Positions 38,869 to 49,023 of a stretch of DNA of 64,000 nt are shown here, piece after piece. Position numbers and translations under genes: made by a program. Numbering within the stretch: the first letter of the stretch is position 1; every line of letters starts with the position of its first letter. Under the pieces are notes generated by a model that was not told the DNA's origin, ran no database searches, and was given only the letters and a program-made list of their open reading frames with translations. This stretch comes from FEN-1191 sp036490715 (GTDB taxonomy: Bacteria; Pseudomonadota; Gammaproteobacteria; Steroidobacterales; Steroidobacteraceae): contig DASXDL010000013.1 of assembly GCA_036490715.1 (NCBI GenBank), positions 124,001 through 188,000 on the forward strand. The letters run 5' to 3'.

Positions 38869-39605
38869 CGCGCGACCAGCCGGAAGCGCACGTGCATGCG
38901 CTCGGCCACGCGCAGCGCCCCCAACGCAACGCTGTAGGGTGTCAGGCCGAGCTGGGCGTGCGTCAGATCGAATTCGCCGCTGACGATGATCTGAGCGTCG
39001 GTGCGTTGCAGGCTGAGCGGCAGCTCGACCTCGGTCACGTGGTCGCGCACCGTGATGCGGGCGGTGACGTGCAAGCCGTCGCTACCGGTTTGAACGCCCG
39101 CGGCCTCGAGCGTGATGCGCGGATAGTGCTGCGCATCCAGCAATGCCGCACCGAGCATGTGATCGCGCGTGCCTGCGATCGCCGCCTCGTCCACGTGGCT
39201 CTGGAAATCCGGCCCGAGCGAGGCGCGCAGCGGCGCCTCATCCACGCTCAGCGCCGCGACCGGAAACGACAGCTGCCAGCTGCTTTGGGCCGGATCGGCC
39301 GCGGCGCTGATGCGGCCGGATAATTCATGCACGGCGATCACGTGGTTGTGGCCGAGCGCGGCCATGCGGCCGTCGCGGTATACCAAAATCAGCACCTGCG
39401 ACTGCGCCGGATCGATGGCGAGCTGCGCGCCGGCTCCCGCCGCCGGCACCGCCGCAGCGCCCGCTGGCGCATGCGCGCGCGGCGCGACGTGGCAGGCGCT
39501 CAGCGACAGCAAAACGAGAATGAGAATGAATGCTATCCAGCATGAGCGAACGCTGGGCGTGGCTGGAAGCTGCGCGAGCCGATATGCGACCATAGCGCCG
39601 CGCAT
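38865..39605 (-). CDS. YceI-family lipoprotein
   Basis: 246 residues from ATG 39605; nearby GTG 39608 and ATG 39593 are alternatives. The hydrophobic signal FILILVLLSLSAC ends in a lipobox (LSAC), so the mature protein would be lipid-anchored. The body is a YceI-like lipocalin barrel: AIDPAQSQVLILVYRDG, ALGHNHVIAVHELSG and GTRDHMLGAALLDAQHYPRI, with a C-terminal basic strand. YceI proteins bind isoprenoid-like lipids in the periplasm. The GHNH segment replaces the usual HS.V.F pattern, typical of a diverged subgroup. It diverges from the HiPIP gene. Confidence 0.85.
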   Translation of the reverse strand: MRGAMVAYRLAQLPATPSVRSCWIAFILILVLLSLSACHVAPRAHAPAGAAAVPAAGAGAQLAIDPAQSQVLILVYRDGRMAALGHNHVIAVHELSGRISAAADPAQSSWQLSFPVAALSVDEAPLRASLGPDFQSHVDEAAIAGTRDHMLGAALLDAQHYPRITLEAAGVQTGSDGLHVTARITVRDHVTEVELPLSLQRTDAQIIVSGEFDLTHAQLGLTPYSVALGALRVAERMHVRFRLVAR

Positions 39606-39731
39606 CACGCCGCTGTAGGACGGATCGACCGGACGGCAGCGCCGCGTTGACGACCGCCAAGCTGAAAAACTGGTGACACTATATTTATTCCCATAACAGC
39701 GCCCGGACCGCCGGCCAAAGAGGATGCACCG

Positions 39732-40067
39732 ATGAGCGAACCCATTTCCCAGTCACGTCGCAAAGCCCTCAAACAGTTTGTGCTGTTATGCGGGGCGGCC
39801 GGTGCATTGCGCGCCGTCGATACGGCGCAGGCGGCCGAAGCCGAACATGTGAAGCCGACCGATCCGACCGCGCAGGCGCTGTCGTATCACGAGGATGCCA
39901 AGACGGTCGATGCCAAGCAGTTTCCGACCTACCAGCCGGGCCAGATGTGCAACACCTGCCTGCAGCTGCAGGGCAAGGCCGGCGATCCGTACCGGCCGTG
40001 TAATATTTTTGCCGGCAAGCTGGTGAACGCCAACGGCTGGTGCAAGGTCTGGGTAAAGAAAGCCTGA
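39732..40067 (+). CDS. High-potential iron-sulfur protein (HiPIP), Tat-exported
   Basis: 111 residues with a twin-arginine signal (SQSRRKALKQFVLLCGAAGA, cleaved near AQAAEA). Four cluster cysteines are in the HiPIP pattern: CNTC, CNIF and GWCKVW, with the conserved Tyr/Gly-rich spacing between. AGAGGA-type Shine-Dalgarno lies about 10 bases upstream. HiPIPs shuttle electrons in the periplasm between cytochrome bc1 and terminal oxidases or photosynthetic reaction centres; no photosynthesis genes are seen, so a respiratory role is likely. Its stop is 4 bp from the stop of the convergent nuclease gene. Confidence 0.93.
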   Translation: MSEPISQSRRKALKQFVLLCGAAGALRAVDTAQAAEAEHVKPTDPTAQALSYHEDAKTVDAKQFPTYQPGQMCNTCLQLQGKAGDPYRPCNIFAGKLVNANGWCKVWVKKA

Positions 40068-40071
40068 GCCT

Positions 40072-40965
40072 TCAGGCGGCGCGCATCGCGCGCTCCAGCC
40101 GCTCGGCCTGACGGCTGAGCATGGGGCCGAAACCGTGGCTGCCGCAGAACGAGGTGATGCGTTCCAGGTCCGGCGCGCGCCGCTGCAGATCGGCTCTGAC
40201 CGCACCGATCGGCGCATCGCAGACGATACGGGTGAGCGAGCGCGCCAGATAGGCCGCCTCGCGGTGCAGCTGCAGGCGCGCTGGCAGGCTGGCCGCGCCG
40301 CGCAGCGGCAGCTGCGCCACCGCGTTCAGACCGTCGAACAGTTCGTCCAGTGATGCGAACAGTCCCATCAGAGCGGCTGCGGTCTTGGGGCCAATGCCGG
40401 GCACCCCGGGCACGTTGTCGACGCTGTCACCGCGCAGCGCCTGGTAGTCCGCCATGCGTTCCGGGCACACGCCAAAGCGCGTCGCGATGTCCTCATAGCG
40501 ATACTCGGTGGCCGCACTGTAGTCCCAGAACACATCGCCTGGTCCGATCAGTTGCGCCAGATCCTTGTCACATGACACCACCGTGATCCGCACGCCCTCG
40601 GCGCGGCACAGCTGCGCCAGCGTGCCGATCAGATCGTCGGCTTCGTAGTCTTCGCTGGCGTAATCGGCGACCCCGATATGGCGGCAGAACTCGCGGCATA
40701 GCGCGAACTGGCGTCGCAGCGCGGCCGGCGCCGGCTCGCGGTTGGCCTTGTAAGGCGGGTACAGCCGGTGACGAAAGCAGCGGCCGTGGCTTTCATCGAA
40801 TGCGACCGCGATCTGCTGTGGCCGTCGCCGCTCCAGCACGTCGGTCAGGAAGCGGGCGAATCCGTACAGCGCCTGAGTCGGGTTGCCATCGCCATCGGCG
40901 ATATTGGGCGGCAAAGAATGCCAGGCGCGAAAGACGTAGACCGAGGCATCGATGAGGTAGACCAC
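40072..40965 (-). CDS. 5'-3' exonuclease / flap endonuclease (ExoIX or PolA-exonuclease-like)
   Basis: 297 residues beginning with GTG 40965 (VVYLIDASVYVFRAWHSLPP). This is where the family starts, although an open frame continues upstream. Acidic metal ligands line up: LIDAS, AFDES, YEADDLIG, VSCDKDLAQL and RGDSVDNVPG; the helix-hairpin-helix GVPGIGPKTAAALM follows. The protein lacks a polymerase domain, so it resembles stand-alone ExoIX/Xni-type nucleases acting on RNA primers or flaps. No clear Shine-Dalgarno is seen; translation may be coupled to the upstream HNH gene, whose stop lies 20 bp before this start. Confidence 0.88.
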   Translation of the reverse strand: MVYLIDASVYVFRAWHSLPPNIADGDGNPTQALYGFARFLTDVLERRRPQQIAVAFDESHGRCFRHRLYPPYKANREPAPAALRRQFALCREFCRHIGVADYASEDYEADDLIGTLAQLCRAEGVRITVVSCDKDLAQLIGPGDVFWDYSAATEYRYEDIATRFGVCPERMADYQALRGDSVDNVPGVPGIGPKTAAALMGLFASLDELFDGLNAVAQLPLRGAASLPARLQLHREAAYLARSLTRIVCDAPIGAVRADLQRRAPDLERITSFCGSHGFGPMLSRQAERLERAMRAA

Positions 40966-40985
40966 CGGCGGGCAGCGCGTGCCGG

Positions 40986-41648
40986 TCAGCTCAGCCAGCG
41001 GGCGATGCGATCGTGCAGCGGGCTGTGGCGCGGGAAATGCGCCAGCAGATATTCCATCTGGTCGGTGAGCACGCGCCGGCCCTTGAGGAAGATGTATTCG
41101 GCGTAGGTCGGCGTGAACGGCACCGCAATCAGTTGCATCTTGGCCTGCTCGGGCGTGCGCCAGGCCTTCTGGTTGTTGCAGCGGCGGCAGGCCGCGACCA
41201 CGTTGGTCCAGACGTCTTTGCCACCCTGGCTGAACGGTCGCACATGATCGCGCGACAGCTCGCGGCTCGGAAAGCGCTCGGCGCAGTACATGCACAGGAA
41301 GGCGTCACGGCGGAACAGGGTTTCGTTGTTGAGCGGCGGCACGTAATCGTGGCGGGTATTACCGGGATTGCCGGTATGACCGACCGTGGACACGATCGAG
41401 CTGACCTCCAGCACCGTGCGCTGGCCGCTGAGCGCATTGACTCCGCCGTACAGCCGATACAGCAGCGAACCGCAGGTATAGGCGACCTGCTGCTGGTGAT
41501 ACAGGCGCGCGGCCTCGCGATAGTCGATCCACTCCAGCGGCATGCCGGCCACATCGGTACGCAGGACCATCTGCGACAAGCCATGGATCGCCGTATCGGG
41601 CACCAGAAAGGTCAGATCTGTCTCGGCTGTTGCGATCGCGTCACTCAC
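40986..41648 (-). CDS. HNH endonuclease family protein
   Basis: 220 residues from GTG 41648. The C-terminal half carries a zinc-type HNH nuclease: FLCMYCAERFPSRELSRDHV, then GGKDVWTNVVAACRRCNNQK, with CxxC pairs (CMYC, CRRC), the catalytic H in SRDHV and the NN/H segment. The N-terminal half is helical and unassigned. Chromosomal proteins of this type are widespread in Proteobacteria and Cyanobacteria; cellular role is unclear. It is closely followed by the ExoIX-like gene, making a nuclease pair. A promoter with the -10 seven bases before the GTG suggests a leaderless message. Confidence 0.88.
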   Translation of the reverse strand: MSDAIATAETDLTFLVPDTAIHGLSQMVLRTDVAGMPLEWIDYREAARLYHQQQVAYTCGSLLYRLYGGVNALSGQRTVLEVSSIVSTVGHTGNPGNTRHDYVPPLNNETLFRRDAFLCMYCAERFPSRELSRDHVRPFSQGGKDVWTNVVAACRRCNNQKAWRTPEQAKMQLIAVPFTPTYAEYIFLKGRRVLTDQMEYLLAHFPRHSPLHDRIARWLS

Positions 41649-41655
41649 GACGTGT

Positions 41656-41685
41656 AAGATAAGGCAGGATTGTGCGAGAATTCAA
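41656..41685 (-). promoter_or_regulatory. Candidate promoter of the HNH-nuclease gene
   Basis: On the minus strand TTGAAT (41685-41680) and TATCTT (41661-41656) are spaced by 18 bp. The -10 ends seven bases before the GTG start, so the transcript would begin at or next to the start codon. Confidence 0.35.
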
Positions 41686-41698
41686 CGATTAAGGAACT

Positions 41699-41722
41699 GT
41701 GTGCGCCATTCAGCACGCACAC
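41699..41722. promoter_or_regulatory. Inverted repeat in the pntAA upstream region
   Basis: Arms GTGTGCG and CGCACAC pair perfectly across 10 bp, 40 bp before the pntAA ATG. It could be an operator or a hairpin in the mRNA leader. Confidence 0.3.
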
Positions 41723-41761
41723 GCGCCCCCGTTGGGCGGCGGCCACAGTAGGGAGAGCACT

Positions 41762-42892
41762 ATGCCAGTCACGATCGGCGGGCTGACGGAGCGCGCGCCG
41801 GCAGAAACGCGCGTCAGTCTGGTGCCCGAGATCGCCGACAAGTTTGCGGCGCTCGGGGCGCGCGTGCTGCTCGAGCGCGGCGCCGGCGTTAGTGCGCAAT
41901 TTCCCGATGCCTTGTTCAAGAAGGTCGAGTGGAACGAGCGCGCCGAGGATATCCTGCGCGCCGCCGACGTGCTGCTGACCGTGCAGCCGCCGACCATCGC
42001 GCAGGTGCAGACGCTCAAGGCCGGTAGCGTGGTGGTGGGCTTCATGCAGGCGCACGCCCAGGCCGAGCTGGTGCGTGCCCTGAAGGACCGGCAGATCACC
42101 GCGTTCGCGATGGAGTTCGTGCCGCGCATCTCGCGCGCGCAGTCGATGGATGCGCTGTCGTCACAGGCCGCGATCGGCGGCTACAAGGCGGCGTTGATTG
42201 CCGCCAACACGCTCGATCGCTTCCTGCCGATGCTGACCACGGCCGCCGGCACCATTCGCCCGGCACAGGTGCTGATCATCGGCGTCGGCGTCGCCGGCCT
42301 GCAGGCGATTGCGACCGCCAAGCGCCTGGGCGCGGTGGTCGAGGCCTACGACGTACGCAGCGCCACGCGCGAACAGGTCAAATCGCTGGGCGCCAAGTTC
42401 ATCGAGACCGGAGTGTCGGCCGAAGGCACCGGCGGTTATGCCCGCGAACTCACCGACGAGGAGAAGCGCAAGCAGCAGGAAGTGCTCGAAGCGCGCATCG
42501 CGCTCGCCGATGCAGTGATCTCCACCGCCGCGGTACCCGGGCGGCGCGCGCCGCGCATCATCAGCCGCGCCGCGGTCGAGCGCATGAAGGCCGGGGCGGT
42601 GATCGTCGACATGGCGGCCGAGTCCGGCGGCAACTGCGAGCTGACCCAGGCCGGCCAGATCGTCGAACATCAGGGCGTGAAGATCGTCGGACCGGTGAAC
42701 CTGCCGGCGCAGCTGGCGTTCCATGCCAGCGAAATGTATTCCCGCAACCTTTACAATTTTCTCAAGCCGGCGATCGCCAAGGATGGTTCGCTCGCAATCG
42801 ACTGGAATGACGAGGTGTTCGCGCAGTCGTGCCTGACGCACGCCGGCGCGATCAAGCACGAGCCGACGCGCAAGCAGGTGGAGGGCACATGA
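41762..42892 (+). CDS. pntAA: Proton-translocating NAD(P) transhydrogenase, subunit alpha 1 (NAD-binding)
   Basis: 376 residues starting at ATG 41762 behind AGGGAGAG. It matches the alanine-dehydrogenase-like domain I of transhydrogenase: ERAPAETRVSLVPEIADKF, then AMEFVPRISRAQSMDALSSQ, then the Rossmann loop LIIGVGVAGLQAIATAKRLG. The soluble domain binds NAD(H) on the cytoplasmic side. The gene overlaps pntAB by 4 bp (ATGA). The three-gene layout, with alpha split in two, is the usual arrangement outside the enterobacteria. Confidence 0.95.
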   Translation: MPVTIGGLTERAPAETRVSLVPEIADKFAALGARVLLERGAGVSAQFPDALFKKVEWNERAEDILRAADVLLTVQPPTIAQVQTLKAGSVVVGFMQAHAQAELVRALKDRQITAFAMEFVPRISRAQSMDALSSQAAIGGYKAALIAANTLDRFLPMLTTAAGTIRPAQVLIIGVGVAGLQAIATAKRLGAVVEAYDVRSATREQVKSLGAKFIETGVSAEGTGGYARELTDEEKRKQQEVLEARIALADAVISTAAVPGRRAPRIISRAAVERMKAGAVIVDMAAESGGNCELTQAGQIVEHQGVKIVGPVNLPAQLAFHASEMYSRNLYNFLKPAIAKDGSLAIDWNDEVFAQSCLTHAGAIKHEPTRKQVEGT

Positions 42893-43197
42893 CCGGTATC
42901 GTCGCTCTGTATATTTTCATGCTGGCAGCATTCACCGGCTACGAGGTGATCGCGCGCGTGCCGGTGATCCTGCACACGCCGCTGATGTCGGGTTCGAACT
43001 TCGTGCACGGCATCGTGCTGGTCGGTGCGATGGTGGCCTTGGGTGCCGCCAGCACGCCGCTCGAGAAGACCATCGGCTTCATCGGCGTGCTGCTGGCCGC
43101 GGGCAACGCGGTCGGTGGCTACGCGGTCACCGAGCGCATGCTGGAGATGTTCAAATCCAGCGGCGCGCGCGGCGGCGGCGCCAAGGGGAAGCACTGA
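42889..43197 (+). CDS. pntAB: NAD(P) transhydrogenase, subunit alpha 2 (membrane part)
   Basis: 102 residues with three hydrophobic helices: IVALYIFMLAAFTGYEVI, GSNFVHGIVLVGAMVALGAA and TIGFIGVLLAAGNAVGGYAV. It corresponds to the membrane C-terminus of enterobacterial PntA. It helps form the proton channel with PntB in the inner membrane. The TGATG junction with pntB indicates coupled translation. Confidence 0.94.
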   Translation: MTGIVALYIFMLAAFTGYEVIARVPVILHTPLMSGSNFVHGIVLVGAMVALGAASTPLEKTIGFIGVLLAAGNAVGGYAVTERMLEMFKSSGARGGGAKGKH

Positions 43198-44585
43198 TGC
43201 CGTTCACCCTCAGCGCCGACGCGCTGATCCAGGCGAGCTATCTGCTCACCGCGTTCCTGTTCATCATGGGCCTGAAGCGCATGAGCTCGCCGGTCACGGC
43301 GCGCAGCGGCATCATCTGGGCCGGCGCCGGCATGCTGGTGGCGACGCTGGCGACTTTCTTCTTCCCCGGCATGGGCAACTTCCCGTTGATCATCGCCGCG
43401 ATCGTGGTCGGTTCGGCGCTGGCGTGGGTCAGCGGCCGGCGCGTCGCGATGACCAACATCCCGCAGATGATCGCGCTGTACAACGGCATGGGCGGCGGCG
43501 CGGCGGCGGCGATCGCCGCGGTCGAGCTGTACCGTGGTGGCCAGCAGAGCACCGCCGGTGCCACCCTGGCCGTGGTCGGCGGCATCATCGGCGCGGTGTC
43601 GTTCAGCGGCAGCCTGATCGCGTTCGGCAAGCTGCAGGGCCTGATCCGCCGCTCGCTGCGCTTTGGCGGCCAGCAGATCCTGAATCTGCTGATCCTCGCC
43701 GGCGCACTGATCCTCGGCGGCGTGGTCGCCGGCGGCGTCAACGAGTCGGCCGGCGCGGTCAGTGCGCTGTTTGCTCTGGCGTTGCTGCTCGGGTTCTCGA
43801 TGACGCTGCCGATCGGCGGCGCCGACATGCCGGTGGTGATCTCGCTGTACAACGCGCTGACCGGCCTGGCGGTCGCGTTCGAAGGCTTCGTGCTCGGCAA
43901 CGCGGCGATGATCATCGCCGGCACCGTGGTCGGCTCGGCCGGCACGCTGCTGACGCAGCTGATGGCCCGGGCCATGAACCGCTCGCTCGGCAACGTGCTG
44001 TTCTCGGGCTTCGGCGATACCGCTGGCGCCAGTGCCGCCGGCGAGGTCACCGGCAGCCTGAAGCCAATCGAGGCCACCGATGCCGGTGTCATGATGGCGT
44101 TTGCGCAAAAGGTGATTGTGGTGCCCGGCTATGGCATGGCGGTGGCGCAGGCCCAGCACAAGGTCTGGGAGCTGTGCCAGCTGCTGATCGACAAGGGCGT
44201 GACGGTGCGCTTCGCGATTCATCCGGTCGCCGGACGCATGCCGGGCCACATGAACGTGCTGCTGGCCGAGGCCGGGGTGCCGTACGATCTGATCGCCGAC
44301 CTGGACGAGATCAACGCCGAATTCGAGACCGCCGATGTCGCGCTGATCATCGGCGCCAACGACGTCGTCAACCCGGTGGCGCGTAACGACAAGTCCAGTC
44401 CCATCTACGGCATGCCGATCCTGAATGCCGACAAGGCCAAGAACGTCATCGTGATCAAGCGCGGACAGGGTGCCGGTTTTTCCGGCATCGAGAATGCGCT
44501 GTTCTACCTCGACAACACCCGCATGCTGTACGGCGACGGCCAGGCCGCGGCCTCAGCCCTGATCGCGGCGGTCAAGTCGGTGTGA
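43197..44585 (+). CDS. pntB: NAD(P) transhydrogenase, subunit beta
   Basis: 462 residues. The N-terminal half has about eight membrane helices, with Gly-rich transmembrane segments such as NGMGGGAAAAIAAVELYRGG. The C-terminal soluble domain binds NADP(H): VPGYGMAVAQAQHKVWELCQ, HPVAGRMPGHMNVLLAEAGV and the GANDVVNP loop, then the KRGQGAGFSGIEN segment. Together with PntAA/PntAB it uses the proton gradient to reduce NADP+ with NADH. The gene ends 3 bp from the convergent DUF3106 gene. Confidence 0.96.
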   Translation: MPFTLSADALIQASYLLTAFLFIMGLKRMSSPVTARSGIIWAGAGMLVATLATFFFPGMGNFPLIIAAIVVGSALAWVSGRRVAMTNIPQMIALYNGMGGGAAAAIAAVELYRGGQQSTAGATLAVVGGIIGAVSFSGSLIAFGKLQGLIRRSLRFGGQQILNLLILAGALILGGVVAGGVNESAGAVSALFALALLLGFSMTLPIGGADMPVVISLYNALTGLAVAFEGFVLGNAAMIIAGTVVGSAGTLLTQLMARAMNRSLGNVLFSGFGDTAGASAAGEVTGSLKPIEATDAGVMMAFAQKVIVVPGYGMAVAQAQHKVWELCQLLIDKGVTVRFAIHPVAGRMPGHMNVLLAEAGVPYDLIADLDEINAEFETADVALIIGANDVVNPVARNDKSSPIYGMPILNADKAKNVIVIKRGQGAGFSGIENALFYLDNTRMLYGDGQAAASALIAAVKSV

Positions 44586-44588
44586 GGA

Positions 44589-45077
44589 TCAGCGCCCGCG
44601 CCCGTGCGCGCGGGCGCGCTGCATCTGCAGCATCTGCTGGCGCTGCATCGGCGTCGCGCGCAACCAGCGATCGCGCAGCTGCGCCCGTTGCTGCGGCGGC
44701 AGCCGCGAAAAAAACCGGTAGTTTTGCCGTACCTCGCGCTGCTCGTCGGGCGGCAGGCTCTGAAAGTGCTGCCAGCGCTGGCGGATCAGCGAGCGCTGGT
44801 CGGGCGGCAGGCGCTGCCAGGTCTGGAAGCGCTCCCGGGCGCTGTCGCGCTGCTCCGGCGACATCGACAGCCAGCGATCGGCGCCGTGGGCCAGCGCCTG
44901 CTGGCGCTGCGGCGGCAGCTGATCCCACTGTCCCTGGAACTTTCCGAGTAACTGCTGCTGCTGGCCCGAGAGCGACGACCAGGCCAGGCCGCTCGCCGGC
45001 GGCTCGGATTGCTGCGCCAGCGAAGGCACGGCCACGGCCAGCAGGCTCGCACACAGCAATGCCAGCGACCACCTCAT
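44589..45077 (-). CDS. DUF3106-family secreted protein
   Basis: 162 residues with a cleavable signal (LALLCASLLAVAVPSLAQ). The mature part is highly basic and built of degenerate repeats of the type LPPxQRxxLxxRW (QRQQALAHGADRWLSMSPEQ, RLPPDQRSLIRQRWQHFQSL and others), the hallmark of DUF3106. Such repeats form helices in a periplasmic protein; the function is unknown. It is the last gene of a four-gene operon with a sigma factor, with ATGA overlap to the preceding gene. Confidence 0.85.
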   Translation of the reverse strand: MRWSLALLCASLLAVAVPSLAQQSEPPASGLAWSSLSGQQQQLLGKFQGQWDQLPPQRQQALAHGADRWLSMSPEQRDSARERFQTWQRLPPDQRSLIRQRWQHFQSLPPDEQREVRQNYRFFSRLPPQQRAQLRDRWLRATPMQRQQMLQMQRARAHGRGR

Positions 45078-45406
45078 GAGTGCGGCACCGGCGCTGTGTC
45101 ATTGGGCCCCGGCGGACTGCTGGGCGGGGTGCTGCCGGCCGGCGGTGAACTGGGCGCTGCACTGTTCGCCGGTGGCGTCGAGGGCGGCGGGTTCACGTTC
45201 GGATCACCGCGGGCATGTCCGGCGCGGCGTGCAACCTTGTCGATATCGGTGTCCGCCAGGTACTGATGCCAGTTCTTGTCCTCGGTGTCGACCGAGCCCA
45301 GGAACTCCAGCAGGCCATCATCGACCGCGCTGTCCGCTGCGTGTACCGACGGCAGCATCGACAGACCGCCCAAGCTGACGATGACGGCGTAGTCACGCAG
45401 CTTCAC
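45074..45406 (-). CDS. Small secreted protein with Pro/Ser-rich tail (hypothetical)
   Basis: 110 residues starting with GTG 45406. A signal peptide (YAVIVSLGGLSMLPSVHAA) is followed by a short acidic segment DDGLLEFLGSVDTEDKNWHQ and then about 40 residues dominated by Pro, Ser and Ala. The family is not one I can name; similar proteins sit in this position beside DUF3619 and DUF3106 genes. Overlaps of 4 bp on both sides show translational coupling within the sigma-factor operon. Confidence 0.72.
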   Translation of the reverse strand: MKLRDYAVIVSLGGLSMLPSVHAADSAVDDGLLEFLGSVDTEDKNWHQYLADTDIDKVARRAGHARGDPNVNPPPSTPPANSAAPSSPPAGSTPPSSPPGPNDTAPVPHS

Positions 45407-45810
45407 GAACCGACCGAGGGCGCCGCACCGCCGTCACCGGCCTCGGCGGCCGCCCATTCATAGAAGTCGTAGTCGACTTCCTGATCGCCACTCAGTGGCA
45501 CGGCGTCGGTGTCGGTCAGCATCTCGATGTCCTCGAAACCGGCGTTGGTGACCGGGTTCTCCATGGTGCTCTTGCCGAGCGGCACATACATCACCAGCAG
45601 TGCCATCATCGCCGCGGCCGCCGCACCGGCCGGCAGCCAGCGCAACGCCAGCGACGAGCCGCGCGCCGCCGGCGCCGCCACCGCCGCATACCGTGCCTGC
45701 GTCAGCCGCGAGCGTACCGCGCCCGGCAGTTCATCGGCGCTCTGCAGCAGCAGCGCGCGCGTGCGGCGCTCGAAATCGCTGCTGCCGTCTTCGATCGGGT
45801 CACCGTTCAT
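45403..45810 (-). CDS. DUF3619-like single-pass membrane protein (possible anti-sigma partner)
   Basis: 135 residues from ATG 45810. The N-terminal half is cytoplasmic, with the family pattern FERRTRALLLQSADELPGAV-RSRLTQARYAAV. One transmembrane helix follows (LRWLPAGAAAAAMMALLVMYV), then an acidic periplasmic tail (LSGDQEVDYDFYEWAAAEAG). Directly after a sigma-factor gene and with this topology, it could restrain the sigma factor, but no zinc-binding anti-sigma motif is present. That role is inference. Confidence 0.75.
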   Translation of the reverse strand: MNGDPIEDGSSDFERRTRALLLQSADELPGAVRSRLTQARYAAVAAPAARGSSLALRWLPAGAAAAAMMALLVMYVPLGKSTMENPVTNAGFEDIEMLTDTDAVPLSGDQEVDYDFYEWAAAEAGDGGAAPSVGS

Positions 45811-46427
45811 GTCCGAAAGTCTCCAAGCTTCGAGCGCAGTGCCTGGACTGCGCGAAAGTAGTGTGTCTTGACGCTGCCCTGCGAGCATTTCATCGATGCC
45901 GCGGTTTCGGCGACGTCCAGCCCTTCAAAATTGCGCAGCAGAAACGCCTGCCGTTGCCGTTCGGGCAGCGCGGTGATCGCCTGCTCGAGCACCTTCATGG
46001 CCTCGTCCGCCTCGAGCTGCGCCGGCGGCTGCGGCGAATGGTCGGCGGCCTGCTCGATCGGGTCGGCGATGTCCTCGTCGTCGTCGTTGCGCCACGGCAG
46101 GTAGGACATCACCCGGCCGCGCACGCTGCGGCGGCGCTGCACGTCGCGAATGCGATTTTCGAGAATGCGGTAAAACAACGGCTTCCATTCGGCAGCGGGC
46201 CGCGAGCCGTAGCGCGAACTCAGCTGCATCATCGCGTCCTGCACCACATCCAAAGCATCGGCTTCGTGACGCAGCGCGATCTGTGCGATTCTGAATGCCT
46301 TGCGTTCTACGCTCGCCAGAAATGCATCAAGTGCGCGCGCCGCGTCCTGGGTCGAATCACGCAAATGGGCCTTCCCGGGCGGGATCAGAGCAACCGTTTG
46401 ATACTCAAGACTAGCAAACGCAGCCAT
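45807..46427 (-). CDS. RNA polymerase sigma-70 family factor (ECF type)
   Basis: 206 residues with regions 2 and 4 only. Region 2 includes ALRHEADALDVVQDAMMQL and WKPLFYRILENRIRDVQRRR. Region 4 is a helix-turn-helix, LPERQRQAFLLRNFEGLDVAETAASMKCSQGSVKTHYFRAVQ in outline. It heads a compact operon with DUF3619-like, small secreted and DUF3106 genes, each overlapping by 4 bp. ECF factors usually control envelope stress genes. No textbook ECF promoter was found upstream, so autoregulation is not shown. Confidence 0.9.
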   Translation of the reverse strand: MAAFASLEYQTVALIPPGKAHLRDSTQDAARALDAFLASVERKAFRIAQIALRHEADALDVVQDAMMQLSSRYGSRPAAEWKPLFYRILENRIRDVQRRRSVRGRVMSYLPWRNDDDEDIADPIEQAADHSPQPPAQLEADEAMKVLEQAITALPERQRQAFLLRNFEGLDVAETAASMKCSQGSVKTHYFRAVQALRSKLGDFRT

Positions 46428-46757
46428 GCAACGGCATCCACACCCGTCGGAAGCGACCTACAGACCGACACTTAGCCTGAACAACGGTGTAGAAACGCAT
46501 TTGGTTGACATCTGATCTGGCGGCCATTGCCGCGGTGGAAGTCCGCGAAATCATCCACTTGCTGCGCTGAAGCGGCATGGCGTCGAGGTCCCGCTCCGGG
46601 GTGGCGCCGGGCCAACGGCCTGTGGGGCACCAAAGTGACTGATAATGATCGATATTTGCGATTGTTCAATATTTAACCAAATCCGCTTAAAGGCCCATAA
46701 ATAACGCTCGTGCTGCTGCCTCGTGCGCCCTTGTCCACAGACTTATCCACAGTAATT
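46428..46757. other. 330-bp divergent intergenic region with AT-rich stretch and DnaA boxes
   Basis: This gap separates the sigma-factor gene (minus) from priA (plus). Bases about 46630-46708 are markedly AT-rich for this genome (GATAATGATCGATATTTGCG, then TTCAATATTTAACCAAATCC, then CATAAATAAC). A DnaA-box cluster follows. No coding frame is convincing. Weak promoter-like hexamers for priA can be drawn (TTAACC with 18 bp to ATAAAT), but not with confidence. Confidence 0.5.

Positions 46758-46765
<8 letters not shown>
46731..46765. promoter_or_regulatory. Cluster of three DnaA boxes at priA
   Basis: TTGTCCACA (46731-46739) and TTATCCACA (46743-46751) lie head to tail 12 bp apart. TGTGGAAAA (46757-46765) is a box in the opposite orientation (TTTTCCACA). 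TTATCCACA is the perfect high-affinity DnaA consensus. The cluster overlaps the likely priA start region and lies next to an AT-rich stretch. Confidence 0.7.
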
Positions 46766-48980
<2,215 letters not shown>

Positions 48981-49023
48981 CGCGTCCAGTTAGACTCGCC
49001 GCCGCTATCACAGCGTAGGGGCC

